From Drosophila miranda (lineage: Eukaryota > Arthropoda > Insecta > Diptera > Drosophilidae), in the NCBI RefSeq assembly GCF_003369915.1, contig NC_046675.1:3658001-3722000 (forward strand): a DNA stretch of 64,000 nucleotides, read 5' to 3'. Position 1 is the first letter of the stretch, and each line of letters starts with the position of its first letter. The position numbers were made by a program, and so were the translations under genes. A model generated the notes under the pieces. That model was not told where the DNA came from, did not search any database, and saw nothing but the letters and a program-made list of their open reading frames with translations. Positions 1 to 14,518 of the stretch are shown piece after piece.

Positions 1-380
1 CAACCTTCTGGGGCGTTTTCTAATAGACATCTTTATGAATACATACATGTAGGTGCTCTCTCCATTAGTGCAAATACATTGTTCTTAAGTCTGTCTGTCG
101 GTCTCTGTGTCTAAGTCTAACCAGGTAGCTCAATCATCTAAGTTGACGTTATTGAGCGATTAGGCCCTGGCATTTAGTCATTAAGTGACCAACCAGTCGA
201 CCAGCCCTCAATTATCGAGTGCGTTATGTGACCAACAAATTGCATTGCAGCCGTGAGATCTGTTCGGTTTAAGTTCAATTTAATTGGTTATGCCCCCCGT
301 CACTGAGGGGAAATATTAACCGTTCATTTAATATCGATTAAAGCAATGCAAATTGTCCGTAATTATCTAACATTACATTA

Positions 381-453
381 CTCGATCGAATCGTATCGAA
401 TCGGCTCGGTTCGATTCAGATCGTATCGTATCGGATTGGATCGGATCGGATCA
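381..453. repeat. Degenerate (GATCG/TATCG)n simple repeat
   Basis: About 70 bp of imperfect repetition of ATCG-containing 5-6-mers, ending in a run of GGATC units. It is simple-sequence DNA with no evident function. Confidence 0.7.
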
Positions 454-922
454 CTTAGTGATCTTTCTAGAGTAGACTGGCAGAACAGTCATTTATATAA
501 AGCTTTATGTTAATGGCAGCGAGTGCCTTGATATTAATTAAATGTCGCACCGCTTTTATGGCCGCATCTAGATCTGAGTTCAGTTTTCATCATACTTTTG
601 TTGGGGCACCTTGAACTCTGCTCAAAGCATAGCCGCGACGTGATATACAGAGAATGAAAGACCCCAAAAAAAAAACAACAGAAAAAACATCTACAGAAAC
701 AACAGAAAAACCCCCAAAGACGAAAAATACCAGTTCAAGTTTAAGCTTTAAATCGCTGCACAGTTTCGGATCGGCTCAGTTCGGAAATGCACATGGCGAG
801 AGTGGAGAGTGGAAAGAGAGAAGACCTTGACAACTAATTTCAGGGCCCGCGCGAAGGTCTCTGGGTCTGGGGTGCACAAAATCTGACAATGAATGCATTT
901 TATTATAAGACATAAGCACTCC

Positions 923-950
923 GCTCTGCTCTGCTCTGCTCTGCTCTGCT
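923..950. repeat. (CTCTG)n pentanucleotide microsatellite
   Basis: Five and a half perfect CTCTG units, likely polymorphic. Confidence 0.85.
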
Positions 951-2461
951 ATAATTGTTATTATTACGATTCACTACAATCAGAGTATCTGTGTATCTGT
1001 CTATCTGTATCGCTCTATCGCTGTACTCTCTGTGCACTTGTGCAATGAAAATGCAAAAAGTCACAACACTTAATTACGCTGAACTTTGCTCGAAATTGCA
1101 AACGCCAGCACAGAGGGATACGAGTACTGGCTAGCACAGAGACTGGCCGACTCTCTTACGGCTCTCGGCTTCTCGATGACCTCTTCTCAGTGCACGTTTG
1201 CGTTGCATTCTGTGTGTGTGTGTCCAGATACTTATTGTGTTGCTAAGGGCAGACTGAAGCCACAGAATGGGGAATGATAGATGCGATTATCTAAGATAAT
1301 CATATAGCTACATGCCTGTGCGGGGCCTCTAAAAAAGCTAGGTCTTAGCACTGACTATTTTTAGCGCAAGCTACAAAAGTGGGGTACAAAAAGTGTAACA
1401 GATACATTTGAAAGGCTTCCCACTGCGCAAGCATTTAAGCCGATTAAGGCCGCTGCCAACGGACTGAATCAATAAAATGAAAATTAAGCTAAGTGCAACG
1501 GCGATGGAGTCGACGGACCCGCACTGATGGCCAACTGAGCGAATGACACATCATGCGATTCCCTGTGGAATGCACTGAATGCCACTGAAGTTATGGACAC
1601 ATACACCACAAATTGCTGTACGAAAATATGTAGCAAGAGCTGGCTGGGCCCTGGCTTCATCGGAGTCCGCATTCTAACAGCGTTTTGAGTAGCCGATGAC
1701 GACGATATCAATTCATTCCGGACATTTGTATGCCGGTCGCAGAACGCATGCGTTTGAACATTATAAACGGACAGAAGCCGATGAAGGCATGGGAATGGGA
1801 ATGGGATTGGGAATGGGGGAGTGGAAATCTTATTGAGGATTGTGGATAGCGTTGATGATGATGATCATCATCGTGGTGGAAGTTGTCGAACAAAGTAATT
1901 GTCGACAACAACAAAGCGGCAGCCATTTGTTTTATGAAGAATTGATTTTTGTTTTTCTGTTTTTCTATTTTTGCTGTTTCTGTTTGCTTGAATATTATTT
2001 TGTATAGAATTCTGCCTTATCCCCATGGGCACAGCCCGTTGTTTGCCTGCCTTTTGCGAATGTTTGAGAAGTGATTTCCTGAAACGTGTATATAGCACTT
2101 TGTGCCCAAGTCAAGCTCGACAAACTCCAAATCTCCGTGCCAGGCATTTGTTTGATGAGCAAATTTACACTTACAATGCGCGTTCTAAATAGATTTACGA
2201 AGCTCTCGTCAACGTCGTCGTTTAGTTTTTCTTTTTATTTTGGGGGTTGGGGGGACTGTGCAAATGTTGGCACAAAATTTGTCGTTTTTTGTTGAGGCTA
2301 TAATCCACTTCTCTTTCACTTCGAGCAGTGGGCACAAAAGCGTAGGATGCGCTGATTGCTCTCGCCAAACGAAAGACTTAAGGCACGAACGCACGAATTA
2401 ATGATAGATCGCCTTTGGCTTTTGCTCACACGCGCCCTCCGCTTAAACAATTCTCGTCAAA

Positions 2462-2500
2462 ATATATATATATTTTAGTCGGACACCCGACACTTTCGGG
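2462..2500 (+). promoter_or_regulatory. Possible TATA-type promoter (weak)
   Basis: An A/T alternation at 2462-2476 could act as a TATA box, with an initiator-like stretch about 25-30 bp downstream. It opens a GC-rich region with many GAGTC and CGACT words (2500-3400), as seen in 5' leaders of Drosophila regulatory genes. No coding exon follows that I can identify, and A/T runs are common here, so this is weak. Confidence 0.15.
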
Positions 2501-3181
2501 GCACACACAGAAAACCACGCGACAACGGGAGAGCAGACTTCGGAGACACTTGCGTTGCTCTGAAAGGTTCGACTAAGACTGACTTCGAGTCGGTGGCCGA
2601 GCTGTGGCTGGAGCCCCGCTTCACTGATGCTGCCTCTGCCTCTGCCGACGCTGCTAGCTTTGGGGGCTAGCTTTGCACTTTACACTTTGCCAATGAAAGA
2701 GACGGACAGTCGGCCAGACCAGCCAAGAGCGTGAGTGAAAGAGAGCGGACGTGTGGGGGACACCGAAGCTGTTGCACTTTTGCACGTGCGTTTTATGCGC
2801 GACTTTAGACGCGTGGTAGACTGTGGACTTGCGGTTGCCTTGCTGCCAGAAACTCAACTGAAAGCTAGACGACGTCTCAGCCCGAGTCGAAGCCAAAGCA
2901 AAAGCAAAAGCAAAAAAAAACACCTGTGTGCCCGGTCGAAACCCACTCAAAAGGCCACTCCACTCATTTCGTTCGTACGGGATTGAGTCGCTTGTGGCAA
3001 CTTGTGGAATGAGCGCGACGAGACGCGACGCGACTCGACTGCGAGTGAGCGACTTTTTGGCGAGGCAGAGTTTGTTGGCTTCGCTCCTGGCGTTCCGCTG
3101 CAGCATTTTTTGGCTCCAGCTCGTTCACCTTCGACGCTTGAGCAGGGGCTTATTTGGGGAAGGGAACCATGCGGCACAAAA

Positions 3182-3208
3182 GGGCCCGGGCCCAGGCCCA
3201 GGCCCAGG
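3182..3208. repeat. (GGCCCA)n minisatellite
   Basis: Four GGGCCC/CCCAGG hexamer units in a GC-rich island. Confidence 0.8.
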
Positions 3209-6200
3209 TTATTGGGGTTTTTCTGTGCATCGAGTCTGATGTAATCCGAGAGACGACCTTGAGGGCGGGCTATCGTTCAACGCGTTGCGGCGCATGGGGA
3301 AGCTCTTCTTCTGTTGGCTCTTGCTCTTGCGAGTGGCAAGAATTGCAAAAGCAGCCACCGCGACTCGCCACTCACCATTCACTCTCTCGGATCGGGGTAA
3401 TGGCTTCATTTGGCTTCGCATTTCATAAATTGTAATTGCTATTGCATTTTCATTGAAATTCCCATGCACTTTTAATTAAAAATGTGGTTTGCTTATGTAA
3501 GTGATTGTAGGTAGAGCCCAAGTAGAGCAAAGTTCATCCCGAATAGAGGGAGACATACGTACACATTTTCGCAGCTGGCTCAAGGCGAAATTAAATGCCT
3601 TAATTACTATAATTAATGTGCCAAAGAATGCTTTGGGTCGAAGAATTGACGAGACGAGTGATGGACGGCTGTCTGTCCAACAATAAATCAATAAACATGT
3701 CTATATTAAAACATTTTGTTGTTGTTTGCCCATTGCACAATTTCAATGTCATCCCAAAAATTAACAAGCCGGCGTTAAGGGCGTGACTAAGGGCGTTTGC
3801 CGTTTGGGGTAAGAAAAACCGAAAAACCTGACCACAAACCCAAAGAAACTATTCACATTTGCGCAATACTGACATTGAAAATGCACAGCTAACCGATCGG
3901 CCGATCGACCGTGCTGTGGGTGTCTGCCGGCCCCAAAGTGCTGGCCAAATGTGCCATCCATCTACCGATCGCATCGGTTCGGATCGGATCGGAAAGAGTG
4001 TTGTAACCAAACGCGCTCGAACATTTTAAGCAGCTGGTAAATGGTAAATGGTCAATGGTCGATGGTCGATGGACACAGCACATGCTGCAAAGACCGCGAT
4101 ACGCTGACCAATTGGATATTTGGTATGGATTTTTACATTTTTCTGGCTTCGAGCATAGCCCTGGTGCTATTAAACGGCAATTAAGTGACAAGGTCGCCTG
4201 CTATATGCGGTCCCGAGACCCAAAACAGCGGCTTATCCAGCTGCCGAATCAGTAAGTACACGTATTTCATATGAAGGGTATTGTTTTGCTGAGCTTCCTT
4301 CAGGGAGGGATTACTCATACGCCTCGTGGCCCGGCCCGGCCTGATCCGACCTGGCATGTCTGTCAGATTTAATGGCTGGCATAAAGGCGATTTTGCACCT
4401 GACTGGCTGGCTGACTGATGTGCCTGTAAACATCCTCGTTGTCGTTGCAATGGACATAATTGTTGTTAAAATACAAGTAATATACGCATTTGTACAAGCA
4501 TGTATTCAGCTTATCCGTCCGTACGCGTGCATATGTATCAAGAAATAAATATAAAAAAATAAACAAAATGCGTTGCCGTCGCACTTGACATGGTTTTCGG
4601 AAGACGACAGGCAACGTGCTAATGAGCCCTGAAAACTGATATTCAGCCAGACGGCTCCTCATCATTAACCAGGCCTGGATATGATGCAACTTGCAACTGT
4701 CTAGATAAACTTTAAGATTCAAAATGCTCATCATCAAAAGCATGCCTCAAATAGATTTTCAAGCTAATATTACAAGCAAACTGCCGTCTCATGGTGTACC
4801 AATTTGTGTAGTCGAGACGGGACTCTTGTAAACGTAGTCTGCCAATTTCTTAACGTACATAGCTGATGTTTTAGTTCATATATTAATCTGATGCGCCCAC
4901 AGAGAAACAGCACTTGAGACACAAAGATCAGCCAACACACATTTTGTTACCAATAAAAAAGCAAACAAACCAAAAGAGTCTGCTTGCAATTTTCTAAGTT
5001 TTTGTCTTTGTCTTTGCTTTGTTTCAGAGGCTGTCGGATTTAGGCAAGTCATGCTGTGGCAGCGACACCTTGGACGAGTTTGTTGACTCCACTCGGCCTG
5101 GCCAGTGCATTTGGCCCGAACCTGAACAACCCGAAAAAGCGAAAATGTCCAAAAAGCATTAAAGAAATTGGTTGACAACATTTTGAGGGTTTGCCATGGC
5201 ATCAATTTCACCCGCGACAGCTTCACTTACTGTCTCCGTTTCTGTGTCTGTTTCAGCCTCTTTTGTTTCACGATGTGCACATTTCAAATCTACACTTTGT
5301 TGTATTGTTTTGTCTGCTACATTGCGCATTTATAGCCCCCAACCATTCCCAGTCCAGTGGCCAATGGACATTCATTCAGACAATTTCATTTCGGTTTTGT
5401 TTCGGCTCTCTTACTTTTTTTATGCTGCTGTGAAAACGGGCACAAGGTCGCCACTGGGACGAGGAAGTTGGCTGGGAAGCTGCCAGAGGAATGGCGCTGG
5501 ACTGGACCTGGACTGAGTGACAGAAGCTACAGCCACTGCCACAGCCACAGCCACAGCAACAGCCTGGCTTTAAATTAATTGCATCGAGACGGCGGCGGCG
5601 GCAATTTCAAGCTCATAAAACGGATTGCACTTTGCGATAAAATTTCCCTTTCGCTTGAAACTCGTTTTCGCCACTCGCTCGGGTTCGTCTCGCCTTCGTG
5701 CTGTGTCCTAATCACCTATTTCTTTTATGTCTTTTACGCCTAAACTGGCGATGGAGTCGTGAGGGGAAGTAAAAAGTATTGAAAATCATTTGAAAATCGA
5801 GAACGTACTCTTGAGATCAGGAAAAAATCAAGTTTCACGTCTGAGTTTTCCAAGCGAATGATCGTCTTCTCCTCACGACTACACTCACGACTTTTTCTCC
5901 TCTCTAGATTGGCGCATTCATTCGCGTGCCGGGCCTGCTGCAGTTTCCAGCTCTGGGGCTGGCGCTGGGTGGGTCGGCAGCTGAGCTGCGGTGACTCAAA
6001 AGTTGTTTCTTTTTGGTGCTCGCCAAATATTATGCAATTGTTGCATCGCAACGCAACGCGAAGCTGGAGCTCAGCTCAGACTCTAGACTGGTGTTTAGCG
6101 TCTGGCCTGGCAAATGCAAAAGAGCTGCTAATGCAAGCGGCTTGGCTTAATTAATTACAATTAGACGCTGTCGACGCCCCATTAACAGAGAGAGATCTAC

Positions 6201-9200
6201 GAAATTGCAATCGTTCCATTTGGTTTTTGTAATGCTTTTTGGTAGATTTCGAATTTGAAGCGAACTCGGCTTTTGATGTGAATGAGGCTGGGCTGGAGAT
6301 CGTCGCTGGTTTTTTATAATTTGTGAAGATTTTTTGGCCAAAGCCACAAAAACACACACGCCCCAAATGTGTCAAGGTCTCTTGTAAACTGGCAAATGAG
6401 CAAAAGATACAAGCAGCATGAAAGCCGAATAAAATGCAAACCGAAAGCTGGCCGAGCAACGTCGGAGTGGGCTCAACGTTTGGGATATATGTGTATCCGT
6501 CTATAATTATCTGAGGAAAACTTTTTGGCACACAATGCACGGCATTTGAGTCAGATTTCTGCCAGGTTGATTGGCCCGCATTGTGCAATGCTGTTTGTTG
6601 GTCTGGTGGACTGTGGCCCAGCCACATTTCGAGCCAATTATCAGGTGGGCCAAATTGCTGTTAATGCCATGAGCAAATACACCAAAAACTGCTGTCGCTC
6701 TAAGACAATGCATATGGCTTCTTGCAACCGAGCGGAGCGGTGAAAGTATTGGCAAAAGTTCATACCGCAAATGACGTCATTGTCCCCCAGTTGCCAAAGA
6801 AAACACGGCACAAAGGCCCTAAGAATCGGCATTAATTTATATGACAGGGGCGATTCAGGACATTAACTGGGAAGCATACGTGATTGAGTTCATTTATTAT
6901 AACTCAGAATTACATTCTAAAGTCTGCCGCCGGCGGCGAGGGCCTGAACATAAAGATTATTCAGGAAATCAAAAGCCGCTGACATTCTCACATTGCGGAT
7001 ATAAATCTTCCATTGTCAGGCATTATGAGAGACGTGTGTGTATCTCTTTTTATTTAGATGACATCGCCATTTCTCGCGTAGTTCTGTGGCCTTTGAGGGC
7101 ACAGAACATACGGGCAAGCAAATATATCTAAATATAGTACCTACGTTAATGTGTACGCTTAAAGTTCAAAAAGTTCTAGACGCTCTGTCTAAAATATTCT
7201 ACCATTTTTCAAGAATATGACCAAAAAAGTGTTCCCCCAAGGCATACAATAACAGAATTTGCTTTTTGAACTTTGAAGTCAATTAGAGAGCAGGGCAGAA
7301 CAGAGAGCGGAGTACTCCGAAGTCAACAGAAATATTATAGGTATAATGATCTCTCTGGGCAATAAAATTGCCATTTCCTTTGCCAAAGACGCACTTCACT
7401 TGGCTAATGACAGTCGAGTCTACAAAGTGCGTAAATAATTTGAAAAAATTAAAGCTTGAGCCGAATTTTAACAGAGTCAAAAAGCTATTCTTCAAAGATA
7501 ACAGAGACGACGCGCTTTGCTGCAAAGTTACCAGAGCCGAAAAGCTTTGTACTCTACATGTTGTCTGCGACATTACATACGTAGTCGTATCGTATACGTG
7601 ATACATCGACGTCGATAATATAAGCTTTATTTCAAGCTTTAAACACCAATCAACACAGGAAATTTTTGTTGGTAAAAAGATTTAAAAAAAATGTAAATGA
7701 CTTCCAAGTAACAAAATAAAAAGCTATATTAATTAATTATAAATTATTGTACTTCCAGCCCAGCACCAGATGCGCTGTTGTCCAGTTTCATTTCTGGTTT
7801 CATGATTGTGGAATTTTAATTATACAGCAATTAGAATTTTTATCCCAACCGCGCGCTAAAACAGTTTCACCCGTTCGGTCAGTATGGGGGCGTGCTTGGC
7901 ATACGGGCATACAACATGCATCATCGGCAATCAGCCAAAAGGTACAATAATAACAATTAATGGCACGCCAGCCGGTGGGGGGTCCCGTCCCTCAAGAAAA
8001 ACACAACACAACCATAGTGATTTCCCAATATTTCCCTGCCATTCACAACTGAACTAGTTCATGCGGAAGTGACGCAGCCGATTGAGCATTGGATATTGTA
8101 TAATGAAGGCCATCAAAAGAAACCGCTAAAACCAACAGACTAACTCATTTAGACAAGGCAGTCGTTCGGTTAAAGACCTTACCCAAAAAAAACCCTATTT
8201 CGATGCTAATGTGATGTTGGCTTTTGGCAAACATTTCTGATGCCTGACAGTGATGTACGAAAAGGGGGCTAAAAGAGCTATAAAGTGGTTCCATTAAAAT
8301 GGAAAGTACTATCAATGGATAATTTAAGGGTTAATTCTCTGTTAAGCCTCGACCTATGTCGAATCACCCTTTCTCAAATGCCATGACTACACCCTTGTCC
8401 AGCATATCTCGTATGTATCTTGGGTGTTGCCAATATTATATCATTCACAAACTAAGCCAAATCAAAGAAGAAGCTCTGCATATATTAATAACAAAAAATC
8501 AGATTTACATAAACCGGAAAGTTTCGCATACATCGATTTTAAAGGGAAATACAATTGTATTGAATTTTGAATTATGGCCAAATAATTTTCACACATCGGC
8601 ATCTTGCCGGATGTTTTATAATCCACTTTGCTGCAACAGGAGTCCGGGATCGGCGCCCAATTGTCGCCGAATGCGATTGCGATGATGATGAATGATAATT
8701 CGCACAAAAAACCATTATTTGTTTGCTATTTATGATGAGCTGCCTGAAGATTTGCTTTTAGGAAATTATTGAAATTAGCAATTACCAAGTGCTGAAAGCC
8801 AGCCAGCCGTTGCCCAACGCTGAGCTGAACCCTTCTACCCTCTTGTGGCGACCCTGGGGTTCTATTTTTAATCGTTTGGGTAGGGGCCTCAGTGGTGTGG
8901 CTCATCGCTCGTTTAGAGCGGCGCAGCGCATGTGCACAACTTGTTATAAATTTGTTACTTTATAGCGTTAGCGTAAGCGTATTTTATATAATGGCAAATT
9001 TCACTCGTCACATTTTACCTTTAGCTGATTTTGTTGCTTAGCATGTGAATACTCCGCGTAAGTGCAATTAAAGCCCAGCGCTTAATAAGCATGACGCGGA
9101 ATTTGTGCAGAAAATGTTGTAAGACAGGGAAAACAAATACTTATGAGTACAATTGCACGAGGACACACCGAGCTGGACGGTGCAAATATTTTCAATTGTC

Positions 9201-9970
9201 ATTATCACCGATGAGTTATCCAAATTTGCATTTCACTCAGCCTCAGCCCCAATCATCATGTAACCCTTGGCCGATGCACTGAATATTTCACTCCCTATTC
9301 AAGTGTTATTCACTGTCACTGCATCTCCATATATACATGTGCACTCTCTAAAGCTCCCTCAATTAATGAATGCTATCATCTTTCTCCTTCTCCCTGTCTT
9401 TATACGTAAATATCATCAATAAATCCAAAATTGTTTTCCAAAAATAACTTCAATTCCGTTGACAGCATACACGTGCGATTAGCGTTATGCAAGACAAGTT
9501 TGGCTTGCTCTGAGTACGAGTATTGTTCAGAAATCGGTCAATCGGCAATAAAACACAACTCTATTGAATCGAAACGAAACGGAAACCGAATGTTCTTGAG
9601 CTACACGATCTCAAAGCCAACCAGTTTTTGTTGTCTTTTCGGCCGCCTGGCCTGAGGCTAAAACAAAGCAAACCAAAGACAATCGAAAGATTTTGGCAAC
9701 GAACTTCATAAGATTAGTAGAGATGGCTATCGTCGATCGCTGGATCTGCTGGATCTCTTCTTGAACGAATTGCTTTAGCTGACTCGTTGACTCGGTTCCG
9801 TTTCGGGGTTTCTCGGCTTAACGACCACTTTATGGAACCATTAAGGCAGCTGTTTATGGTGATGTAAAAACTTGTAGCTACAGCTACGAATAATACCCAT
9901 AGCTCTGACTCACATGGCACTGGGGTCCGACCAGCTGAAGTGACGCTTAATCCTTTCAAAGTCCATGACA

Positions 9971-10004
9971 GGCTGCTGCTGCTGATGTTGATGCTGCTGC
10001 TGTT
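9971..10004. repeat. Imperfect (CTG)n trinucleotide repeat
   Basis: CTG units interrupted by ATG and TTG variants. A second, purer CTG tract lies at 10691-10711. Confidence 0.8.
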
Positions 10005-10830
10005 GGCTCAAGGTTACCTCTTTCTTCGGTGCCATTTCGATTTCTGTAGAGCGGCGGCTGCTGCTGGGACAGGATTCTGCGGTCTGGATTCAGGGGAGCC
10101 GGCACGGGGGCAGGGCACGGGCACGGGCTTGGGCTAGTAAAAGGCTTGGGAATATTTTGAATTGTAGTTGCACAACTGGTTTCCACTGGGCCTTTTGCCT
10201 TTTGTGTTTGCTACTAAAACAGTCTTGTTTAATTCGATTTGTTCGTGTTTCTGTACAGCTCTGCTGTCAGTTGGTTCTTCTTTTGCGAATGTGCACAATG
10301 CTGGGAGAAACAAAAGACTTAGGCACCGAACTTCATGTTAGTCGCGACTCGCGCGCGATTATTGTTGCTATTTAGCTTCGCTTTTGTCTTCGCTGGCCTT
10401 TTGCCCAGCTGTAGCGCAAACAGCTGTTTTAACTTTATTCGGGTTTTGGTTTTGGCTGTGGTTTTGGCTAACCAAAACGTGGATTGGACATACAAGCGGC
10501 AACGAAAACGACAACTGCGACGGCAACGGCAACGGCGATAGCGACAACACCAACGACACGACGATGAGCGCACGCAGGTAAACACGTAATTGGACTTATA
10601 AATTTTACTTTTTTTATAATGCACACGTAATAAAAGAGCCGAGCCTCAAAGTGCTGTGATGTAGTGGTTAAAGATGTGGATGTTACAGTCGTTGCTGCTG
10701 CTGCTGCTGCTACCTCCTAACGCGCCGAAGTCATGAACGAAACTGAAACCCCAAGACGAGCGCAGCAGGCCCAAGAGCTACCAAAATGCGACAACACCTG
10801 AGCGTCGAGAGCACTGTGCAGCGTTCAACT

Positions 10831-10920
10831 GAAAGAGATAGTTAGACAAACAGAAAGAGAGGCAGATATATAGCGAGAGAGGGAGAGTGCGAGAAAGAGA
10901 GAGGGTGATTGTGAGAGAGC
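10831..10920. repeat. GA-rich tract
   Basis: About 90 bp dominated by GAGA, GAAAGAGA and GAGAGGGAGA words. It is a possible GAGA-factor or CLAMP binding platform, but otherwise simple sequence. Confidence 0.6.
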
Positions 10921-13702
10921 CTGTATTCCCATCTGATATTGCTATTTTTCGTATAGATAAAAAACATGCATGACTATAGTCATGCACTGGAGTCGGATAA
11001 AAGTGAAGCAGAGCCCAAGCCAACGAACTTGTTGGGGGGAAGGGGAATGGAAATAAATGCAATGGCTTGATAATATCACAGAAATTAGCTGAAGTTTTTA
11101 CAGTGCTATGAATAGTGGATATATTTTGGTTATTTAATCATTTAGAATGGATAACAGTTCTGCATGGTGCAATAATACGGTTCTATCTCTCTTCCAATAA
11201 CTTCCAAAACATTTTCACTTTCATTCTATTTCAACATTTATCCATTCCATTCTCACAGAAGTACATCTCGTACTCAAAATACTCGTATGGAATAACTGAT
11301 TTTTATGACTGCGCACCTAGTTTATAGGAATTTTTTCGCTGAGAATAAATAACTGGTAAAAAACCTCCAGGCACTGCAGTACATTTTTATCAAATTAGGA
11401 GTAAAATTTATAATATTTTCCTAATATCTGATGATCGTTTGATAAATTCCCACTTTACTTAGTATTAGATGCCAACACCTGCCTAATATCTTTTCAAATT
11501 TATGTGCATTCCCCATCGATTAGTAAGCGTAAACTTCTCCCGCAAACTAATCCCCTTGATTATGGAAACACCATTAATTTACGGTAGCTCTGGCCACGCC
11601 CACTGAGTTTCATTTAACAATTTTTCATGGCATTTTGTGAGGCCTAATTAAGACATTGCACGATACCGTTAAGAGTCCCCTAAGCCTCTTATGGGTAACA
11701 CCGAAACAGAGGCCAAAAACAACGTCTAACAATCGCATTACCAGCAACAGCACAACAACAAATGATGAACTTTTGGAGAGACTGATGAACTTTTGAGACG
11801 ATTATCGACCGTTGGACACAAGTACATATACATACATGAGCATGGAGTACCCATCGACAGGAAAGCCCCCGTACAGTACGCCTGTATATTATATGTGAGG
11901 TAATGGTAATTTTGAACAGCTAATAAAAAGCGGCGAAACTAAAGATTTAGAAACGAAACCGCAATGAACTTTTAACGTTAATAGCTAGAGTTTTGCTTGG
12001 TGGTGTGGTGAGTGAAAACTTTTGCCATTTACTCACCGTATAATTCACACATTTCCGTCAACGTGACGTGCCGCGAAGAGATCAAGCAAAATTAGAGAAT
12101 CGCATACGGATAAAATGGTAAAATTACTCATGATAATGCTGGAACTTTGCCCCAAACATGTCGGAGCTGGGCGATGCATTTGTGTCATGCATCGAATCCC
12201 ATTAGGATCCATCAATATAAATCAAAGTCTAATCAAAACAAAGTGATTTACCAGGTTGCAGGTCAATTTCCGGTGGCCCCGCTCGGGTCAGTGAAAGCGT
12301 TTGCATGTCTTGCGCAAATTGCAGCAGAGAGAGAGACAATGCCGCTGATAGAGAAATAAAGGCAAATCTAAATATTTATATCATTTACAATAGGCTGGTT
12401 AATCGAATATATTTTAAGTGGCAGTCAATTGGTATGCAAATGGGCAACAAAAAAAAGTTCGATCATTTCCCCAAATGCAAATCAGAGACCGACTCTCCTG
12501 GCCAAAACAGACGCCCTGTCGCTCTTTCACTCTGGGGACAGGGCGCTGCTGCTGCTGGGTTACCTCATCGGAGAGGCCGTTGTTAAATTGCAACAATTAC
12601 GGGCGGCACGGCACGGATGTCAGCGAAGTCTGTGGTGGTTTTGGTGGTGGTGGCTGTGGCTGTGTCAGTGTCTGTGGCAGCGGCGTGTCTGCGGTGTAAA
12701 TGAAAATCAATGAAGCGGCTAACGAACGAGGAGGGAATGGAACGATAGCGACAACTACGAATGTTTGCTCATAGAAATGACTGCTAAAAGTGGCGCATAA
12801 AAAGAAAGTTTGAAGCACATTTTTTTCACCTTCGCTTTGATCGTGTTTCGTTGGCGGTTTCTGAATTCGATGTTTGATTTGTTTCCAGAGCAGCCCGAGA
12901 CACAGACCGGGCTGGACAAAATGGAAATACTCGTACTGCATTTGAAAAGTACCATAGACGCGATGGTGTATCAGAAAACCGGTAGCGACCACTGGCTGCT
13001 GACTGCTGACTGCTGCCTGGCCAGGCGGCTGCCTTTCGCGCCAACACCAAGCAAATAGCCGAAATTACCAAACCAAACCATCGAATGCGCCAAAGAATTT
13101 GTGTCACGAGCTTGCACAACGGCCGCCCAAGAGTCGACTCTCGAGCTGTCTCGCCTCGCTTCGCTCCCATGCAACCAGCCGCGCTGCACACACGGCGTAT
13201 GCGCAACGAGTCAACGAAGGCGAAGGCAAGCCAATACCGCAAAGGCGAAGAAGTAAAACTGCAATTTGCAAATGTTACGTAAGGCGACGCTTCGGCCGAG
13301 CCGGCCGAGAGACAACCTGGCTTAAAGCCGACTTGACGGAAGTCGCAGGAAAATGGTTCGTTCCATCTCCCGCTCGAGTGGAAAAATTGTTGCCGAGAGC
13401 ATAAAATTAGTTGAATAAATTTGCCATGGCCGGGAAAAATAAAATGCGTGTAGATGGCCCAAATGGGCAGACTAGACAGGGTATGTAGAGTAAGCCAATA
13501 AGTAAATTGCAATAGGTTTAATGATGGTGGAAGTTGGTTGGTAGTTGGTCGGAAGTGCAAATATGTAAAGCGATGTCTGATTTACTGCCACTTCAAAGGC
13601 GATACCATATTATTTTTTTTATTATTTGTAACAGCGCTAATGTGTTGATTAGGTGTAAAGAAATTATGATTCCATTGGTGAAGTTTTTTAAATAATTGTA
13701 GT

Positions 13703-14456
13703 TTATTTAACCTTTTTGAATTCTCCTCTGACCTCGAAACAGAAACTGGTTGGTCGCCTAACGCCCGACACACTGTATGCCTCGATCGTGTATATGGCTT
13801 TATAAAGTCCAGAAAAAACGGCGCTGCCAATGTTCAACACCAGATTCAATTGATATTCCTCCATAAGTAGCTTTGTCTGTAATTTATAAGCGGATTAGCG
13901 ACGGTTACAGTTTTAGGGCGACAGGAATATGAAGCTATTGTATATATACACCCGGCATGAAGCAGCGGCTTTCCACATCCTTCTTATTGATCACATATTT
14001 TGTCCAATAGGTGTACCAGTAATAGTTCTTGTCGTACATGACCTTGCAAAAGTCCTTGACGGTGATGATGTATATGGTGGGCTGCCAATTACCACGATCA
14101 TAGTGGAACAGTGCGATTTGGAACTGGAATCATAGGTATTGTATTGCTGTAGGATCAACGCCCTATTGGATCAACGGATAAGTTACCGAGACCAGGTCCG
14201 TCTGATCCATGTCCCATTTTGAAGTAATGTTTCCTCCAATGGTTAATAAATCATAATTAAGGGTCGCCTTGAACTCTGAAAAATCGAACAGTCCATCCGA
14301 ACCAAATACCCCAGGTGGTTGGTTTGGGCACGAAGTGAATATTTTCTCATCTTCGATCAAGAACTCATATTTTACTCCTTTCACTTCGAGTATGAGGATC
14401 GACACTAACAGGATGCTGATAAATCGGAGGCTGGGCTGAAACTCGCTTTTGCACAT
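13703..14456 (-). CDS. CheB-like chemosensory secreted protein, three exons
   Basis: Small secreted protein of the insect CheB family (ML-like/DUF1091-type fold), known mainly from gustatory or pheromone-sensing hairs. Coding exons on the minus strand are 14456-14187, 14123-13950 and 13876-13703, giving 205 residues. Both introns are in phase 0: 63 bp (GTAACT...CCAG) and 73 bp (GTATAT...ACAG). The ATG at 14456 is followed by a hydrophobic signal peptide (FISILLVSILILEVKG). Family hallmarks are a YEFLIEDEKIF block, a CP.QPPG motif near residue 42, GGNITSKWD in exon 1, HYDRGNWQPTIY and KDFCKVMYD in exon 2, and a Cys in CFMPG just before the second intron. Length fits the family (about 200). A TATA box lies upstream at 14519-14525. 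It stands alone here rather than in an array. The exact orthologue is not determined. Confidence 0.82.
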
Positions 14457-14518
14457 TTTAATTACGATTCGCGATCACTGAAATAATTTTATTAAGCGTC
14501 GCAGCGCTGAATTCAGCA

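Larger units (their letters stand above)
1..2460. other. Non-coding stretch, no gene recognised
   Basis: Both strands were read and no reading frame shows the features of a real gene: no recognisable domain, signal peptide or consistent splice structure. It holds A/T-rich sequence and simple repeats, notably the GATCG-like and CTCTG tracts listed separately. It could be intergenic or part of a large intron; nothing in the window decides this. Confidence 0.6.
2501..13702. other. Long non-coding region with GC-rich islands and simple repeats
   Basis: About 11 kb with no supportable gene. GC-rich islands lie at about 2500-3400 and 12500-13420; they contain long chance open frames on both strands without family features, signal peptides or splice logic. 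Simple repeats include CCCAGG units at 3182-3208, CTG tracts at 9971-10004 and 10691-10711, CGGCAA-like repeats around 10510-10540 and a GA-rich block at 10831-10920. It may be the intron or upstream region of a gene outside the window. Confidence 0.55.

Noticed and set aside
6151..6627. 158-codon open frame on the minus strand
   Set aside because: No recognisable protein features and overlapping chance frames on both strands.
12826..13560. 244-codon open frame on the minus strand
   Set aside because: GC-rich island with frames open on both strands; no domain, signal peptide or splice logic, and composition-driven residues (Ser, Arg, Ala).
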